A DNA stretch of 35,320 bases from the NCBI GenBank assembly GCA_902596985.1, contig CACJWR010000015.1, forward strand, positions 1-35,320, given 5' to 3'. Every line of letters starts with the position of its first letter. Position 1 is the stretch's first letter. Positions 26,798-35,320 of this stretch are shown in pieces. The position numbers and the translations under genes are program-made. The notes under the pieces are model-generated. The model saw only the letters and a list, made by a program, of their open reading frames with translations. It was not told the DNA's origin and did no database searches. This DNA is from an uncultured Alphaproteobacteria bacterium (lineage in GTDB: Bacteria > Pseudomonadota > Alphaproteobacteria > Rhodobacterales > Rhodobacteraceae).

Positions 26798-27685
26798 ATG
26801 TTTAAAGGTTCGATCCCTGCACTGATTACTCCGTTTAAAAATGGAGAAGTTGACTTTTCTGCACTTGAGAATTTAGTTGAGTGGCATATCAGCGAGGGAA
26901 GTTCTGCAATAGTGGCCGTTGGAACAACTGGTGAATCTCCGACACTGAGTCATCAAGAACATAAGGAAGTTGTGGAAGCAATAATAAACTTCTCAGGAAA
27001 GAGGATACCAATAATAGCTGGTGCAGGCTCCAATAGTACTGCCGAGTCTATTGAACTTATGGAATTTTCTGAAAAAGTAGGAGCTGATGCTGCGTTAGTA
27101 GTTACTCCATACTACAACAAACCAAATCAAAAAGGTCTTCTTAATCATTACACAAGACTGCATGATAACTCAAATTTACCTATTATAATTTATAATATTC
27201 CAGGTCGATCAATCATTGATATGAACCCTGATACTATGGGTCAGTTATCTAAATTACAACGAATTATTGGGGTCAAAGATGCAACTGGTGATGTCTCTAG
27301 GGTTTCTGATACCAGAGAAACTTGTGGAACGGATTTTCTCCAATTATCTGGCGAGGATGCCACCGCGCTAGGGTTTAATGCGCATGGTGGTGTCGGTTGC
27401 ATTTCGGTAATTGCAAATATTGCTCCAAAACTTTCAGCACTCTTTCAAGATGCGATGCTGGCTGGTAATTATAAAAGTGCACTTGAGTATCAGGATAAAC
27501 TACTACCCCTTCACCGTGCCGCCTTCGCAGAGCCAAGTCCAGCGCCGACTAAATACGCTCTAAGCCTACTTAGCAAATGTGAAAATGAAGTGAGAGCACC
27601 TCTTTGTACAATATCTACAGAGGCAGAGAGGCAGATAAAATCAGCTATGCATACCGCAGGTTTAATCTCCGCTTACGATGAGTAA
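26798..27685 (+). CDS. dapA: 4-hydroxy-tetrahydrodipicolinate synthase
   Basis: DapA condenses pyruvate with aspartate semialdehyde, the first step specific to lysine and diaminopimelate synthesis for the cell wall. The 295-residue protein has [10 protein letters not shown] (41-50), TPYYNKP (103-109), YNIPGR with Tyr132, and the Schiff-base Lys160 in GVKDATGDV, matching the E. coli enzyme almost residue for residue. I chose the ATG at 26798, which follows an AAGG site; a TTG at 26780 would add six residues. The stop codon overlaps the start of smpB by 8 nt (ATGAGTAA). Confidence 0.96.
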   Translation: MFKGSIPALITPFKNGEVDFSALENLVEWHISEGSSAIVAVGTTGESPTLSHQEHKEVVEAIINFSGKRIPIIAGAGSNSTAESIELMEFSEKVGADAALVVTPYYNKPNQKGLLNHYTRLHDNSNLPIIIYNIPGRSIIDMNPDTMGQLSKLQRIIGVKDATGDVSRVSDTRETCGTDFLQLSGEDATALGFNAHGGVGCISVIANIAPKLSALFQDAMLAGNYKSALEYQDKLLPLHRAAFAEPSPAPTKYALSLLSKCENEVRAPLCTISTEAERQIKSAMHTAGLISAYDE

Positions 27686-28145
27686 AAAAAAAGTATCATC
27701 CAAATCACTCGCCGAAAATCGTAAAGCTAGATACAACTATGAGATTGGTGAGACACTTGAGTGTGGTCTGGTTTTGGTGGGTTCAGAAGTGAAGTCTCTG
27801 AGAGATAGCGGGGGTCTCATTGCTGAAAGTTATGCAAGTATCGAGGAAGGAGAGTTGTGGCTGATTAACTGTTATATACCTCTTCACAGCAATTCAAAAA
27901 CATTTGGTCATGAAGAAAGAAGAAAGCGCAAACTACTTATCAATAAAAAGCAACTGAAGAAACTGTGGGTAAATTTAACTAGAGAAAGAATGACTCTTAT
28001 TCCTCTAAAACTTTACTTAAACGAAAAAGGGAAAGTTAAACTTTTAATTGGTATTGCCAAAGGAAAAAAGGTCGTCGATAAGAGACAAACCGAGAAAAAG
28101 AGAGATTGGCAAAGGGAAAAATCAAGACTATTGAAGCATAGCTAA
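27678..28145 (+). CDS. smpB: SsrA-binding protein SmpB
   Basis: SmpB binds tmRNA and brings it to stalled ribosomes for trans-translation. The 155-residue protein has the usual N-terminus [10 protein letters not shown] followed by [15 protein letters not shown]. It contains [12 protein letters not shown] and ends with the basic tail [15 protein letters not shown], which is disordered until it enters the ribosome. It overlaps dapA, so the two are likely coupled. The tmRNA gene ssrA is not in this window. Confidence 0.96.
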   Translation: MSKKKVSSKSLAENRKARYNYEIGETLECGLVLVGSEVKSLRDSGGLIAESYASIEEGELWLINCYIPLHSNSKTFGHEERRKRKLLINKKQLKKLWVNLTRERMTLIPLKLYLNEKGKVKLLIGIAKGKKVVDKRQTEKKRDWQREKSRLLKHS

Positions 28146-28147
28146 TA

Positions 28148-28792
28148 TCATGCATTTATTTGGCGAGCTGATGAAACTATCCTTCTAAATGGGATCAAGA
28201 ATAAGGATGCCAGAACTAATTTTACTATGAAGTCAGCTGCAGCCATACTTACCCAAAAAGGTGTGTCTATGGGAAAAAAGTTCAATAGCGCTGATGACTC
28301 GTTCGCCCACGCTACATCATTTTGTGGTTCAATAAATACGAATGTTTCTGAAAACGCTATAGAGAAGAATATCAACGTATCGAGAGCTGAGCCTATTGTT
28401 GATGATACTAAAGGGGGAACCCACCATCTTAATTTTCTAAAAAAATGAAAAACATAAGTGTCACTAAAATGTGCTATCAAGAATGCAAGACCTGAGCCCA
28501 CAGCAATCCTTAAGGTAACCAAAGGACCAAACTCGCCTTCAATTTGACTACCAATTAAAGAACATATAACGCCGACGACAAAACCCCAAAAAATTACTTG
28601 CCTTGCTCTTCTGGGACCCTCTAATTTATTCACAACGTCATTAATCAGAAAAGCTATAGGATAGGTAAACGCTCCATAAGTTAAAAAAGCACCTATATAA
28701 AACTGGACTAATACATTGGAAAGAATAACCACTGAGGCCATCATTATAATTGCTATAAATGTGATCTTATTATCTATTGCTCGCTCTTCCAT
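28148..28792 (-). CDS. VUT/YhhQ-family queuosine precursor transporter
   Basis: This 214-residue membrane protein has about six hydrophobic segments and family motifs FLINDVVNKLEG, with FWGFVVGVICSLIGSQIE and the C-terminal FWVSMAAADFIVKLVLASLFLIPFR. E. coli YhhQ imports queuosine precursors (preQ0/preQ1) for tRNA modification, so that is the likely role. Its start overlaps the end of gshB by 19 nt, and its stop lies 2 nt from the end of smpB on the other strand. Confidence 0.85.
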   Translation of the reverse strand: MEERAIDNKITFIAIIMMASVVILSNVLVQFYIGAFLTYGAFTYPIAFLINDVVNKLEGPRRARQVIFWGFVVGVICSLIGSQIEGEFGPLVTLRIAVGSGLAFLIAHFSDTYVFHFFRKLRWWVPPLVSSTIGSALDTLIFFSIAFSETFVFIEPQNDVAWANESSALLNFFPIDTPFWVSMAAADFIVKLVLASLFLIPFRRIVSSARQINA

Positions 28793-29727
28793 TTTTTCTC
28801 AATACCTTCCCAAATTGTTTGCGCATAATTTTTGTTTTCGAAGCGCTCTAGTTCTTGTAAGCCCGTAGGCGAAGTCACATTTATTTCTGTCAAATGCTGA
28901 CCGATTACATCTATTCCCACGAAAAATAAATTTTTCTTCTTCAACACCGGAGAGAGCCTATTACATATTTCAGTATCTCTTGCAGTCAAGTTTGACTTTG
29001 TAGGCGTACCACCAACATGCATATTTGATCTAATATCGTCCTGAGGGGGAATACGGTTGATAGCACCAATCGGCTCTCCATCAACTAAAATAATTCTCTT
29101 ATCTCCATTAGACACATCTGGCAAAAATTGTTGAACAATAATTGGCTCTCTTGAATTATTTACAAATGTTTCAAAGAAAACATTTAAGTTTTTGTCGCCT
29201 TCGACCAGTCTAAATACACCTGCCCCTCCATTTCCATATAGAGGCTTAAGAATTACATCTTTGTATTTGTTTCGAAAATCAATAATTGACCTTAGGCTTC
29301 TTGTAATAACGGTTGGTGGCATTAAGTCTATGAAGTCGAGAACTAAAAGTTTTTCTGGAGAGTTTCTCACCCAGTATGGGTCATTGAGAACTAAAGTTTT
29401 ACCTTTGAGCCTTTCTAACAAGAAAGTCGTAGTTATGTAAAGCATATCGAAAGGAGGATCTTGTCTTAAGAAGACTATATCTACTTCCTCCGACAAACCT
29501 ATTTTCTGCTCTTTTTGCAGAGAGATAACAGGTTTACCTTCCCGGTCTATATCTACTTTCTGGCCATACGCAATAATGTTCCCGCTTTCATAGACTAAGC
29601 TTTCAGGATTAAAATAGTATATTTGATGACCCCTTTTATGACCTTCCTCTGCCAATCTAAATGAAGTATCTCCGTTAATGTCGACATCAGATATTGGATC
29701 CATCTGAAATGCTATCTTGAGTTTCAT
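28774..29727 (-). CDS. gshB: Glutathione synthetase
   Basis: GshB joins glycine to gamma-glutamylcysteine with ATP, the last step of glutathione synthesis. The 317-residue ATP-grasp protein has the family opening KIAFQMDPISDVDINGDTSF, FLRQDPPFDMLY, VLNDPYWVRNSPEKL, and KPLYGNGGAGVFR with a lysine and glycine-rich loop for ATP. Near the end it has FFVGIDVIGQHLTEINVTSPTG. It starts 19 nt after rsmI. In many relatives a yraN gene lies between them; none is here. Confidence 0.95.
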   Translation of the reverse strand: MKLKIAFQMDPISDVDINGDTSFRLAEEGHKRGHQIYYFNPESLVYESGNIIAYGQKVDIDREGKPVISLQKEQKIGLSEEVDIVFLRQDPPFDMLYITTTFLLERLKGKTLVLNDPYWVRNSPEKLLVLDFIDLMPPTVITRSLRSIIDFRNKYKDVILKPLYGNGGAGVFRLVEGDKNLNVFFETFVNNSREPIIVQQFLPDVSNGDKRIILVDGEPIGAINRIPPQDDIRSNMHVGGTPTKSNLTARDTEICNRLSPVLKKKNLFFVGIDVIGQHLTEINVTSPTGLQELERFENKNYAQTIWEGIEKKWKSEQ

Positions 29728-29746
29728 AAATACATACCAATCTAGG

Positions 29747-30625
29747 TTAATTGTTATCTTTAAATATCGTTAAGGCTTTTTTATATATAATTTTTTTTGG
29801 AATATTTAGCTTTTCAGCTAGAAAATCCACTGAATCTTTCATGCTCATCGATTTTTTTATTTTTCTAAGCTCTTCATCTAGGTTTTTCAAGTCAAAATCT
29901 CGAGCCTTATTTTTTCCTACTACAATTACAAACTCTCCTTTTAAGGATCTCATTTTTTTTGTTACCTTTATACCTTCTTGTGCTTTAAACCTGGTTACCT
30001 CTTCATTTAATTTCGTAAGCTCCCTACAGATAGATATTTCAGTAGACGGTCTGCAAGTTTCTGCTAACAGTTCCAACGTTTTTTGCAGTCGCTTACCACT
30101 CTCAAAAAGAATCAAAGAAGAGCCTAGATTTAAATACGTTTCTAATAGTTTTTTCTTCTTGCTTTTGGTATTCGGTAAAAAACCCAAAAAACTAAACGTA
30201 TCCGTTGGCAAGCCTGATACTGTTAATGCTGCAATAACAGAGGAGGGTCCAGGAACACTAAAAACCTCAAAACCCTCCTCAATTGTAGTCTTTACCAGTT
30301 TATAGCCAGGATCTGAAATCAATGGTGTGCCCGCGTCACTGACCAAAGCCACACTTTTGCCTTGTTTAATTAATTCTATTATTTTCCCTCTTTTATGAGC
30401 TGAGCTATGATCGTGATATGAAATTATAGACTTTATTGATTTGCTAATTTTCAATAACTTAAAGAGTGATCTTAAACTTCGAGTATCTTCGCCAGCTACG
30501 TAATCAGAATTACTTAACATATGTAGTGCTCTAAAACTGATATCACTTAGACAGCCCACTGGAAGTGAAACAAGATATAAACCGGTCTTTATTTCTGGAT
30601 ATACGAATTCTTTCATACTATTCAT
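29747..30625 (-). CDS. rsmI: 16S rRNA (cytidine(1402)-2'-O)-methyltransferase RsmI
   Basis: RsmI methylates the ribose of C1402 in the ribosomal decoding centre using SAM. The 292-residue tetrapyrrole-methylase-fold protein has LYLVSLPVGCLSDISFRAL (the first part varies from the usual TPIGNLxD), GEDTRSLRSL, VSDAGTPLISDPGYKLV, and VPGPSSVIAALTVSGLPTD. These are clear family motifs. The ATG at 30625 has a second ATG three codons later. It is divergent from glnD. Confidence 0.93.
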   Translation of the reverse strand: MNSMKEFVYPEIKTGLYLVSLPVGCLSDISFRALHMLSNSDYVAGEDTRSLRSLFKLLKISKSIKSIISYHDHSSAHKRGKIIELIKQGKSVALVSDAGTPLISDPGYKLVKTTIEEGFEVFSVPGPSSVIAALTVSGLPTDTFSFLGFLPNTKSKKKKLLETYLNLGSSLILFESGKRLQKTLELLAETCRPSTEISICRELTKLNEEVTRFKAQEGIKVTKKMRSLKGEFVIVVGKNKARDFDLKNLDEELRKIKKSMSMKDSVDFLAEKLNIPKKIIYKKALTIFKDNN

Positions 30626-30714
30626 TAAAAACTGAAATTTTATATAACTTCTCAGCCTAAAGATTTCCAGGCTTTTTAAATTTTTTAATAATTCTCTCGT
30701 GTAGTCTAACTAAA

Positions 30715-30720
30715 TATAAT
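30715..30720 (+). promoter_or_regulatory. glnD: Perfect -10 hexamer of glnD
   Basis: TATAAT lies 13 nt upstream of the glnD ATG at 30734, so the predicted transcript has only about seven untranslated bases and no Shine-Dalgarno sequence. The -35 region at 17 nt spacing (TTCTCT) is weak. Confidence 0.45.
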
Positions 30721-30733
30721 ATTACTCTATTTT

Positions 30734-33508
30734 ATGCAGACAGCAAAGAAGACCATAATCAAAATCGATAGTTACGGAGAAAAGTTAAATAAGGAACTTT
30801 TAGATTTAGCTATCCCCAATAATCCAGATGTAAAGACAAGAGCAAAGATAACATCCATTCTTAGAGCTTCTAATGAGCTCATGACCCAAGTCGCTTTTGA
30901 TTTTCTAAACAAATGCCCTTTTTTAGGCAACGAAGCGAAAAGCCTTTTTTGTAAAAAAACAGATATATTGGTTACTACTGTTTTTAATCTAGTTCATAAA
31001 AAATTCCATCCTTTTACTCACCCTTCTGAAAGTCAAAGCTTATCTTTAGTTGCTATAGGAGGTTTCGGAAGAGGTGAAATGGCTCCTTATTCCGACATAG
31101 ATTTATTATTCCTGTCCAATAAACGTCAGACAGGTTGGGCTAAGAGTGTAGTAGAGTCTGTATTGTATCTACTCTGGGATTTAAAATTTAAAGTAGGTCA
31201 CTCATCTAGAACTATATCTGATTGTGTTCAACTAGGTTTGGATGACTTAACAATACGAACCTCAATGCTGGAGAAGAGATACTTATGTGGAAGTAGAGAC
31301 TTATTTGAAGAATTAGAGACTACGCTAAAGAAAAAAGTTTTTTCAAAAAAAGCATCGAATTTTGTCGAAGGAAAGCTTTCGGAGAGAGCAGAAAGACACC
31401 TTAAGCATGCCAATGCGCGGTATATGCTGGAGCCAAATATTAAAGAAGGTAAGGGAGGACTGCGAGACCTCCATACCTTATACTGGATATCAAAGTATAT
31501 TTATAAAACCGATAACATCCAATCCCTTATAGAGAAAAAGATCTTTAAGAGGAGCGAGCTAGAAATATTTACAGAAGCGGAAAATTTTCTTTGGTTTATA
31601 AGGTGTAAAATTCACCAAATATCAGGTTACGCTAATGAAAAATTATATTTTAACATTCAAGCTGATTTAGCAAAAAGCTTAAATATTGAAGATGATAACT
31701 CGAGAAGAGGCGTAGAGATATTTATGCAAGAATATTTTTTACAGGCAAAAAATGTTGGAGATCTTACGAGAATATTCTTAACTGCAATAGAAGAGAATTA
31801 TTTGGCAAAGAAAAAAGGATTTAAGAGAAACCTCTCAGAACTGCTAGGGCTTTCCGGAAGATCTTTGAAGCCATTACAAGCAGGATTGATTATTGAAAAA
31901 GGCAGGCTCAATATCAGAGATAAAAATTTTTTAAGAGAAAAGCCCATAAATATTTTAAAGCTATTCATTTGTGCCCTCGACTCTAAAATACTTATTCATC
32001 CACAGGCATTAAGACTAGTTTCACAGAATTTAAATTTGGTAGACTCTGAGCTCAAAAATAGTTTTGAGGCAAATGACCTGTTTTTAAGTTTATTGATTGA
32101 TTACGGCAATCCCGAAAGAGTTCTGAGAAGAATGAACGAAGTTGGGTTTTTAGGGGCATTTATACCTGACTTTGGCAGAATTGTAGCGTTAATGCAGTTT
32201 AATATGTACCACTGGTTCACTGTCGACGAACATACGATTCAATGCTTAAAAGTTTTATCCGAGATTGAAAAATTACCAAAAAACTATGGCACAGCTGTTG
32301 AGGAAATATTTTCGAGGAAATCTCTTAATAGAAAAGTCCTGTATCTCTCAATACTCTTTCATGATATCGGAAAGGGGTTAGAAAATGACCACTCTATTGA
32401 GGGTGAGAAAATTGCCACCAAATTATGCAAAAGGTTTTCTTTGAAAGATAATGAGCGTAAGAAAATTTGTTGGTTAGTCAGAAATCATTTAATGATGTCT
32501 GATTTTGCTCAAAAACGAGATTTATCAGACCAAAAAACAATTATAGATTTTCAAGAGAATGTCACAGATAGAGAAACACTAGATTTACTATTTATACTTA
32601 CTGTATGTGATATAAAAGGAGTATCTTCCGATGCATGGAACAATTGGAAAAAGTCTCTACTTGAGAGCCTTTACTTTCAAACACTTAAATTGGTTTTGGA
32701 AGATATCAAGGTTGAAACAAGGTCAGAGCGAATAGATTCAGCAAAGGCAAAGCTTAAGGGATATCTCCAAGGGTTTAACAATGAAGATATCAAAAAGGAA
32801 ACTTTGCGCCATTTTGATGCTTATTGGCTAGTTTTAGATACGCCAACCCAAAAGCTTATAGCCGAAATGATCATAAGGCTTGAACAAGATCCATTGCAGG
32901 TTGAACCTTCATATGACAACGAACGTGATATAACAAAGATAATTTTTGTCATGGAAGACCATCCTGGCATTTTTTCAAGATTGGCAGGAGCACTAGCAAT
33001 TGCGTCTGCTAATGTTATTGATGCAAAAACATTTACAACAAAAGACGGAATAGCAAATTTCATCTTTTGGATACAAGACAATCTTGAAAAAAAATATGAT
33101 GAAAGAAAAACTAAAAAGTTGTTAGAAACAGTTAAGAAAACTCTCTCAGGGGAGATTATCACAAAATCAATTCTAGAAAAACAAGACAAAATAAAAGACC
33201 GTGAGAAGTACTTTGAGGTTCCCACAAAGATTTCTTTTGATAATAAAGGGTCACATAAACAAACTATGATTGAAGTTGATACCCGAGATAGATTAGGGCT
33301 TCTATATGACATCACAAATACACTATTTCGGAACCAAATTACGATAAGGTCTGCGGTAATTGCCACATATGGAGAGCAAGCGGTAGACACATTTTATGTA
33401 AATGATTTATTTGGCGAAAAAATTAAGTCCTCACAAAAGCTGGAGCAAGTGAGGAAGGAGCTTTTGTTTTATCTTGATAAACATTTTAAGAAGGCACTAA
33501 AAAATTAA
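30734..33508 (+). CDS. glnD: PII uridylyltransferase/uridylyl-removing enzyme GlnD
   Basis: GlnD senses glutamine and adds or removes UMP on PII proteins, controlling nitrogen assimilation. The 924-residue protein has all four usual parts. These are a nucleotidyltransferase domain with GGFGRGEMAPYSDIDLLF (about 110-127) and a middle helical region. They also include an HD hydrolase domain with LFHDIGKG (about 540) and two C-terminal ACT domains starting near 735 (FVMEDHPGIFSRLAGALA) and 844 (EVDTRDRLGLLYDITNTLF). All catalytic motifs look intact, so both activities are likely kept. Its TAA shares one base with the ATG of murJ. Confidence 0.95.
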   Translation: MQTAKKTIIKIDSYGEKLNKELLDLAIPNNPDVKTRAKITSILRASNELMTQVAFDFLNKCPFLGNEAKSLFCKKTDILVTTVFNLVHKKFHPFTHPSESQSLSLVAIGGFGRGEMAPYSDIDLLFLSNKRQTGWAKSVVESVLYLLWDLKFKVGHSSRTISDCVQLGLDDLTIRTSMLEKRYLCGSRDLFEELETTLKKKVFSKKASNFVEGKLSERAERHLKHANARYMLEPNIKEGKGGLRDLHTLYWISKYIYKTDNIQSLIEKKIFKRSELEIFTEAENFLWFIRCKIHQISGYANEKLYFNIQADLAKSLNIEDDNSRRGVEIFMQEYFLQAKNVGDLTRIFLTAIEENYLAKKKGFKRNLSELLGLSGRSLKPLQAGLIIEKGRLNIRDKNFLREKPINILKLFICALDSKILIHPQALRLVSQNLNLVDSELKNSFEANDLFLSLLIDYGNPERVLRRMNEVGFLGAFIPDFGRIVALMQFNMYHWFTVDEHTIQCLKVLSEIEKLPKNYGTAVEEIFSRKSLNRKVLYLSILFHDIGKGLENDHSIEGEKIATKLCKRFSLKDNERKKICWLVRNHLMMSDFAQKRDLSDQKTIIDFQENVTDRETLDLLFILTVCDIKGVSSDAWNNWKKSLLESLYFQTLKLVLEDIKVETRSERIDSAKAKLKGYLQGFNNEDIKKETLRHFDAYWLVLDTPTQKLIAEMIIRLEQDPLQVEPSYDNERDITKIIFVMEDHPGIFSRLAGALAIASANVIDAKTFTTKDGIANFIFWIQDNLEKKYDERKTKKLLETVKKTLSGEIITKSILEKQDKIKDREKYFEVPTKISFDNKGSHKQTMIEVDTRDRLGLLYDITNTLFRNQITIRSAVIATYGEQAVDTFYVNDLFGEKIKSSQKLEQVRKELLFYLDKHFKKALKN

Positions 33509-35055
33509 TGACAAAGAAATCCTCTCTTATTAATAACTTCTCAATTGTTAGTTTTTGGACACTCTTTAGCCGAATATTAGGGTTTTTGCGCGATATATTT
33601 CTGGCTCTTTTTCTTGGCTCTGGTCCAGTGGCTCAGGCTTTTTTACTAGCATTTACTATTCCAAATATGCTTAGGCGAATATTTGCTGAGGGCTCATTTA
33701 ATAAAGTGTTTATACCGATTTTTATAGGTGTCAAAGGCAGCAAAAAAAACACTAACGAGCTTGTTACAATTGTGTTTTTTTCTCTTTTTATAATCTTAGG
33801 TTTGATTTCAATACTAGGAGTGATTTTTATGCCTGCTTTAATAAAAGCACTTGCGTTTGGTTTTTTATATGACGAAAGGTTCGAATTTGCAGTACTATAT
33901 GGAAGGATTATGTTTCCGTACATTCTTCTCATCTCACTGGTACAATTATTCAATTCAGTACTTAATGCTCTCAACCTATATCACATCAGTACGGCTACGC
34001 AGGGTGTTTTAAACTTATTTCTTATTGGTTCATTAATTTTTTCTGCCCTTTACTCTGGTGATTTTGGTTATAATCTTTGCGTAGCTGTATTGGCTTCTGG
34101 CTTTGTCAACTTAGTTATGGTTTTCATAGCATGTAGGTTGAATGGAATTTCTCTTACTTCAGTAAATTTGTCTGCCTTAAATCCAAATCTAAGTATCTCA
34201 AAAGAATTATTTTTAAAATCAATACCCATCAGTTTAGCAAGTGGCGTTTCACAAATAAATCTCGTAGTGGGCAGACAAATATCATCACTTTTTGATGGTG
34301 CAATGGTATGGCTTATTTATGCTGATAGGCTTGCACAGCTTCCAATTGCACTTATTGGGGTTGCTTTGAATGTTGTTACTCTACCAAAACTTAGTTCACT
34401 CAAAAAAAGTGGTCGAAAAGTTGAGGGCAACTCATATCTAAACCGGTCTATGCAACTGTCCCTTATTTTTGCACTGCCTGCCTCTGTAGGTTTAATATAT
34501 TTAAATGCCGAGATCATATCGTCTCTATTTCAAAGAGGCAATTTTTTAGCGAATGATGCTATTCAAACTAGTAAAGCTTTATCAATTTACAGCTTAAGTA
34601 TCATACCAATCAGCTTACAAATGCTATTACTTAACTTTTATTTTGCAGGGAAAAATATCAGAATACCTTTTTATTACTCGCTGGCATCTGTTTTCTTAAA
34701 CGTAAGTCTTGCTTATACCCTACTAGATAAATTAGAGTTTTTAGCGCCTCCAATAGCATACGCAATCACAAATTGGCTGGTGTTTATTTCATTAGTCTAT
34801 CATACCTACAAATTTGGTTTTTATTTTAATAGTGCTTTTAAACGGGGCCTACCAAGGATTATCCTTAGCAGCTGTTTTATGCTCATTTTGTTAATATTGA
34901 CGAAATCTTTTACACTTCAGTATTTTTCTACGCAAATCCTCACAATCCTATGGTTAAGTATGGTCATACCCCTATCAGGAATTAGTTATTTTGCATGCCT
35001 AAAGTTTTTGGGTATATTGGATAAGAATTTTTGGGTCAATGACTTTAGTAAATAA
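33508..35055 (+). CDS. murJ: Lipid II flippase MurJ
   Basis: MurJ moves the peptidoglycan precursor lipid II across the inner membrane. The 515-residue protein has about 14 hydrophobic segments and typical family sequences: [18 protein letters not shown] at the N-terminus, [28 protein letters not shown], and later [18 protein letters not shown] and [17 protein letters not shown]. The start codon overlaps the glnD stop (TAATG), so the two are translationally coupled. The glnD-murJ-trpS order is common in Alphaproteobacteria. Confidence 0.95.
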   Translation: MTKKSSLINNFSIVSFWTLFSRILGFLRDIFLALFLGSGPVAQAFLLAFTIPNMLRRIFAEGSFNKVFIPIFIGVKGSKKNTNELVTIVFFSLFIILGLISILGVIFMPALIKALAFGFLYDERFEFAVLYGRIMFPYILLISLVQLFNSVLNALNLYHISTATQGVLNLFLIGSLIFSALYSGDFGYNLCVAVLASGFVNLVMVFIACRLNGISLTSVNLSALNPNLSISKELFLKSIPISLASGVSQINLVVGRQISSLFDGAMVWLIYADRLAQLPIALIGVALNVVTLPKLSSLKKSGRKVEGNSYLNRSMQLSLIFALPASVGLIYLNAEIISSLFQRGNFLANDAIQTSKALSIYSLSIIPISLQMLLLNFYFAGKNIRIPFYYSLASVFLNVSLAYTLLDKLEFLAPPIAYAITNWLVFISLVYHTYKFGFYFNSAFKRGLPRIILSSCFMLILLILTKSFTLQYFSTQILTILWLSMVIPLSGISYFACLKFLGILDKNFWVNDFSK

Positions 35056-35072
35056 TAAAAGAGACGTTTTTG

Positions 35073-35320
35073 ATGGATAGTAAATTAGTTTTTTCTGGTG
35101 TGCAGCCCACTGGAAACCTCCACTTAGGAAATTATCTCGGAGCCGTTAAGCGATTTGTTGAGCTGCAAGATACAAATGCTATGTGCATTTATTGCCTGGT
35201 TGATCTTCATGCAATAACCAATTGGCAAGATCCAAAAGAATTACGCCAAAATACTATCGAGGTAACCGCCGCTTTTCTAGCCTGTGGTTTGCGGCAAGAG
35301 AATTCAATTATATTTAACCA
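35073..35320 (+). CDS. trpS: Tryptophan--tRNA ligase (TrpS), 5' part
   Basis: The first 82 codons of this gene are present and it runs off the right edge. The translation starts [24 protein letters not shown], the HIGH-class signature (HLGN) of bacterial tryptophanyl-tRNA synthetase, followed by [10 protein letters not shown]. It charges tRNA-Trp. A GAG-type ribosome site lies at 35061-35063. It starts 17 nt after the murJ stop, so it may be cotranscribed with glnD and murJ. Confidence 0.93.
   Translation, partial: MDSKLVFSGVQPTGNLHLGNYLGAVKRFVELQDTNAMCIYCLVDLHAITNWQDPKELRQNTIEVTAAFLACGLRQENSIIFN

Noticed and set aside
30654-30673. Hairpin AGCCT-N10-AGGCT followed by T runs between rsmI and glnD, resembling a terminator
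   Set aside because: The stem is only 5 bp with a 10-nt loop, and no forward gene lies upstream for it to terminate.
1-35320. tRNA, rRNA, CRISPR, insertion sequence or prophage
   Set aside because: I found no such features: the gaps are too short, and no transposase, integrase or repeat array is visible.

Overview
The window is chromosomal DNA of an AT-rich bacterium (roughly mid-30s % GC by eye) with very short intergenic gaps, frequent TTG starts and many touching or overlapping genes. Gene content and order point to an Alphaproteobacterium, probably a streamlined aquatic or marine lineage. The signs are a divergent slt / dapA-smpB pair, rsmI-gshB, glnD-murJ-trpS, a fabA-fabB-fabI cluster, and two copies of the alphaproteobacterial LexA box GAAC-N7-GAAC. 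The lineage is inferred from family knowledge; no rRNA or tRNA gene is present. I see no insertion sequence, phage, CRISPR or tRNA, and no gene-free stretch longer than about 230 bases.

Layout. 1-486 (-): 5' part of miaB. 577-3069 (+): a dimethylglycine/sarcosine dehydrogenase-type demethylase fused to folate-binding domains. 3071-3673 (-): a CDP-alcohol phosphatidyltransferase. 3877-4185 (-): a 102-aa unknown protein whose promoter contains a perfect LexA box, with a divergent small basic ORF at 4262-4435 (+). 4438-7981 (-): fabA-fabB-fabI plus a PLP-dependent threonine/serine dehydratase, making unsaturated fatty acids. 8208-13672 (+): an SOS-type mutagenesis operon with imuB, a SAM-dependent methyltransferase and dnaE2 (imuC). 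13678-22073 (-): an I78-type lipoprotein, acs, then an aminotransferase, a GNAT acetyltransferase, sseA and smc. 22211-24528 (+): an FMN reductase, a hotdog dehydratase and a DMT permease. 24563-26650 (-): a lytic transglycosylase. 26798-28145 (+): dapA-smpB. 28148-30625 (-): a queuosine-precursor-type transporter, gshB and rsmI. 30734-35320 (+): glnD, murJ and the start of trpS.

The most interesting part is the DNA-damage response material. A perfect GAAC-N7-GAAC box lies over the predicted transcription start and start codon of imuB, just downstream of a strong sigma70-like promoter. The operon lacks imuA and instead carries a CFA-synthase-like methyltransferase between imuB and dnaE2. DnaE2 ends just before the usual C-terminal OB-fold region, and ImuB has an unusually long lysine-rich insert containing a possible beta-clamp motif. 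About 4 kb away, a second perfect LexA box sits exactly between the -35 and -10 elements of the 102-aa unknown gene, making it a candidate new SOS gene. The two boxes together suggest a small, rearranged SOS regulon in this lineage. The remaining genes are housekeeping: fatty acid synthesis, chromosome segregation, lysine/cell-wall synthesis, trans-translation, glutathione synthesis, nitrogen sensing and lipid II export.
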